Source of the DNA: Candidatus Delongbacteria bacterium
GTDB lineage: Bacteria > JAGOEH01
NCBI GenBank assembly: GCA_017997825.1
Contig: JAGOEH010000025.1
Span: 1-26,681 of the forward strand
Length of the DNA: 26,681 bases
Direction: 5' to 3'
Shown: positions 25,126-26,681 of the stretch, piece after piece
Position numbering within the stretch: position 1 is the stretch's first letter
Layout: each line of letters starts with the position of its first letter
Notes under the pieces: model-generated
The model's input: only the letters and a program-made list of their open reading frames with translations
Told to the model about the DNA's origin: nothing
Databases searched by the model: none
Made by a program: the position numbers and the translations under genes

Positions 25126-26681
25126 ATGAAACGCATCATAGTGGGAATTTTTATTGTATTGTATTCTTTTGCCTTACTTTACGGGGATTCATCCGATTGG
25201 ATGGAATTGAATAAACAGGTGCTTCAGCTGGTTCAGGAGAGAAAATATGAACAGGCTCTGCCTCTGGCTGAAGAAGTTTTTAAAATAGCGGAAGAGACCG
25301 TAGGGGATTCGGATGCTATAACGGTATCCAGCATAAAAAATCTGGGGATCATTTATCAGAATCTGAATCGTTATCAGGAGGCGGAATCATGTTTTCAGCG
25401 GGTGATTGCCATCCGGGAAAAGAATCTGGGGCTGGATCATCCGGAGGTGGCTGAGGCTATGGAGAATCTGGCGTTGTTTTATTATAATTTAAGCCGTTAT
25501 TCTGAAGCGGAATCCCTTTTCCGGCGTACCTTGACCATCCGGGAAAAAAGCTTGGGGGAGAATCATTCCGAAGTTGCTATTACTCTGTCTAATCTAGCCG
25601 CCACCTATGATAATCTCGGCCGATATCCCGAGGCGGAAACATCTGCCAGGCGGGCTTTAGATATCCTGGAAGCCAATCCGGAAGCAAAACCTAAAGAAGT
25701 AGCTGAGGGAATAGCAACCTTGGCCGGGATCTATTTATCTTTGTATCGCTATCCGGAAGCCGAGTCCCTTTATCTGAAAGCCTTGACTATCCAAGAAAGT
25801 CAGCCGGAAGTTGATTCGTTCCAGATTGCATATCTTTTGAATAACCTAGCTCTCTCATATTGTGGGCATAGTGAATATAAACAAGCTGAAGCTTTATACC
25901 AGAGAGCTTTAATAATTTTTAGGCGGGTTTATGGTCCGGATCATCCGGAAGTCGCCACCTGTCTGATTAATCTTTCTCAAATCCAGCTGGAAAGAGGACA
26001 CTATACCTCAGCAGAATCTTTATTTCAACAGGCTTTGGATATTAAGATAAGATTTCTGGGGGATAATCATCCCGATGTTGCCATCTGCCTGAATAACCTG
26101 GGTAATGTATATTCTATCCAGGGCCGCTATACTGAAGCGCAAGATTGCTATTCCCGGGCGCTTAAGATCAGAGATAATAATTATGGTTTTAGTCATCCCC
26201 GAACTGCTGACAGTTATTCTTTTTTAGGAGATATCTATAAGCTGCAAGGCCGGTATGCTGAAGCTGTTTCGCTCTACCTGTCGGCCTTGGAAATTCACAC
26301 GACGGTCTTTGGAGCCGCCCATCCAAATGTTGCCCAGTGTTTGCTTGATCTGGCCAGAACATATCAGCACATTCCTGAGAAAAAAGCTCAGGTAGAACCC
26401 TTGTATCGACAAGCCCTGGATATCAGTCAGAACTATTACAAGGGCAATCATGAGGCGATTGTGCAGAATCTGAATAGTCTTGGCACCTTTTATTTAGTTC
26501 AGAAACGGTATGCTGATGCCGAACCGCTTTTCGACCAGGCCCGGATTTTTATTGAGAGGATATATGGCCTGGATAACCTTAAACTGGCTTCTATAATTAG
26601 TAATCAGGCTTTTATTTATGAGAACCAGGGATGCCTTTCCGAAGCCGAATCCCTGTATGTCAAAGCTCTGGCGATGAAAAA
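25126..26681 (+). CDS. Exported tetratricopeptide-repeat protein, kinesin-light-chain-like (3' end outside window)
   Basis: The frame is open from ATG 25126 to the window end (518 codons and two bases), preceded by GGGAGG at 25115-25120. A signal peptide (residues 1 to ~20, ending LLYG) is followed by about eleven ~42-residue TPR units of the TPR_10/TPR_12 kind, with phrases such as 'YQEAESCFQRVIAIREK', 'LGLDHPEVAEAMENLA' and 'LNNLGNVYSIQGRYTEA'. Such arrays form protein-binding superhelices. Relatives in other bacteria often end in a CHAT protease-like domain or a sorting domain, but nothing beyond the repeats is visible here. It has its own promoter, divergent from the WD40 gene. Repeat call is certain; partner and function unknown. 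Confidence 0.9.
   Translation, partial: MKRIIVGIFIVLYSFALLYGDSSDWMELNKQVLQLVQERKYEQALPLAEEVFKIAEETVGDSDAITVSSIKNLGIIYQNLNRYQEAESCFQRVIAIREKNLGLDHPEVAEAMENLALFYYNLSRYSEAESLFRRTLTIREKSLGENHSEVAITLSNLAATYDNLGRYPEAETSARRALDILEANPEAKPKEVAEGIATLAGIYLSLYRYPEAESLYLKALTIQESQPEVDSFQIAYLLNNLALSYCGHSEYKQAEALYQRALIIFRRVYGPDHPEVATCLINLSQIQLERGHYTSAESLFQQALDIKIRFLGDNHPDVAICLNNLGNVYSIQGRYTEAQDCYSRALKIRDNNYGFSHPRTADSYSFLGDIYKLQGRYAEAVSLYLSALEIHTTVFGAAHPNVAQCLLDLARTYQHIPEKKAQVEPLYRQALDISQNYYKGNHEAIVQNLNSLGTFYLVQKRYADAEPLFDQARIFIERIYGLDNLKLASIISNQAFIYENQGCLSEAESLYVKALAMK

Overview
The window suggests an uncultured bacterium of the FCB superphylum (Bacteroidota and relatives, or an allied candidate phylum). The evidence is three secreted proteins ending in a YPNPF-type, FlgD-like C-terminal sorting domain of the type IX secretion (T9SS) kind, a PorV-like outer-membrane barrel, and a group of exported proteins whose signal peptides end A/S|Q, as in the Bacteroidetes 'Q-rule'. 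The species cannot be named from the sequence alone.

Bases 1-22087 hold eleven consecutive plus-strand genes separated by at most 56 bases, one pair overlapping as ATGA, with good ribosome sites and no clear internal terminator. They probably form one operon. It opens with two giant secreted fibronectin-III-rich proteins carrying sorting domains (1-5187, cut by the window edge; 5206-8850). A PorV-like barrel fused to a TPR-like tail follows (8907-10775). Next come three MotA/TolQ/ExbB-family channel proteins (10772-15266), two ExbD-like proteins (15286-16533), a single-span protein with a PPPPP stretch that looks like a TonB-type transducer (16547-17281), a cysteine-rich helical-repeat plus propeller secreted protein (17307-20474), and a fourth ExbB paralogue (20489-22087).

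Three of the four ExbB paralogues share an N-terminal periplasmic domain with a PHA motif and an F-x3-[VI]-x2-[IV]-[IL]-x2-W-x-[YF] signature that I do not recognise as a named family. Its W-x-F and following strand pattern recall TonB/AgmX C-terminal domains. The working interpretation is a dedicated proton-driven, heteromeric Exb-type machine encoded with its own T9SS-like surface cargo and cargo-handling barrel. Individual families are well supported; the joint function is inference.

Bases 22088-22599 are a convergent intergenic stretch with several inverted repeats. A minus-strand gene (22600-24762) encodes an exported 14-repeat WD40 protein with a sorting domain. After a divergent promoter region, a plus-strand TPR (kinesin-light-chain-like) protein starts at 25126 and runs off the window end. 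Base composition shifts from GC-rich in the first three genes to AT-richer in the motor genes, with the change falling inside the PorV-like gene.
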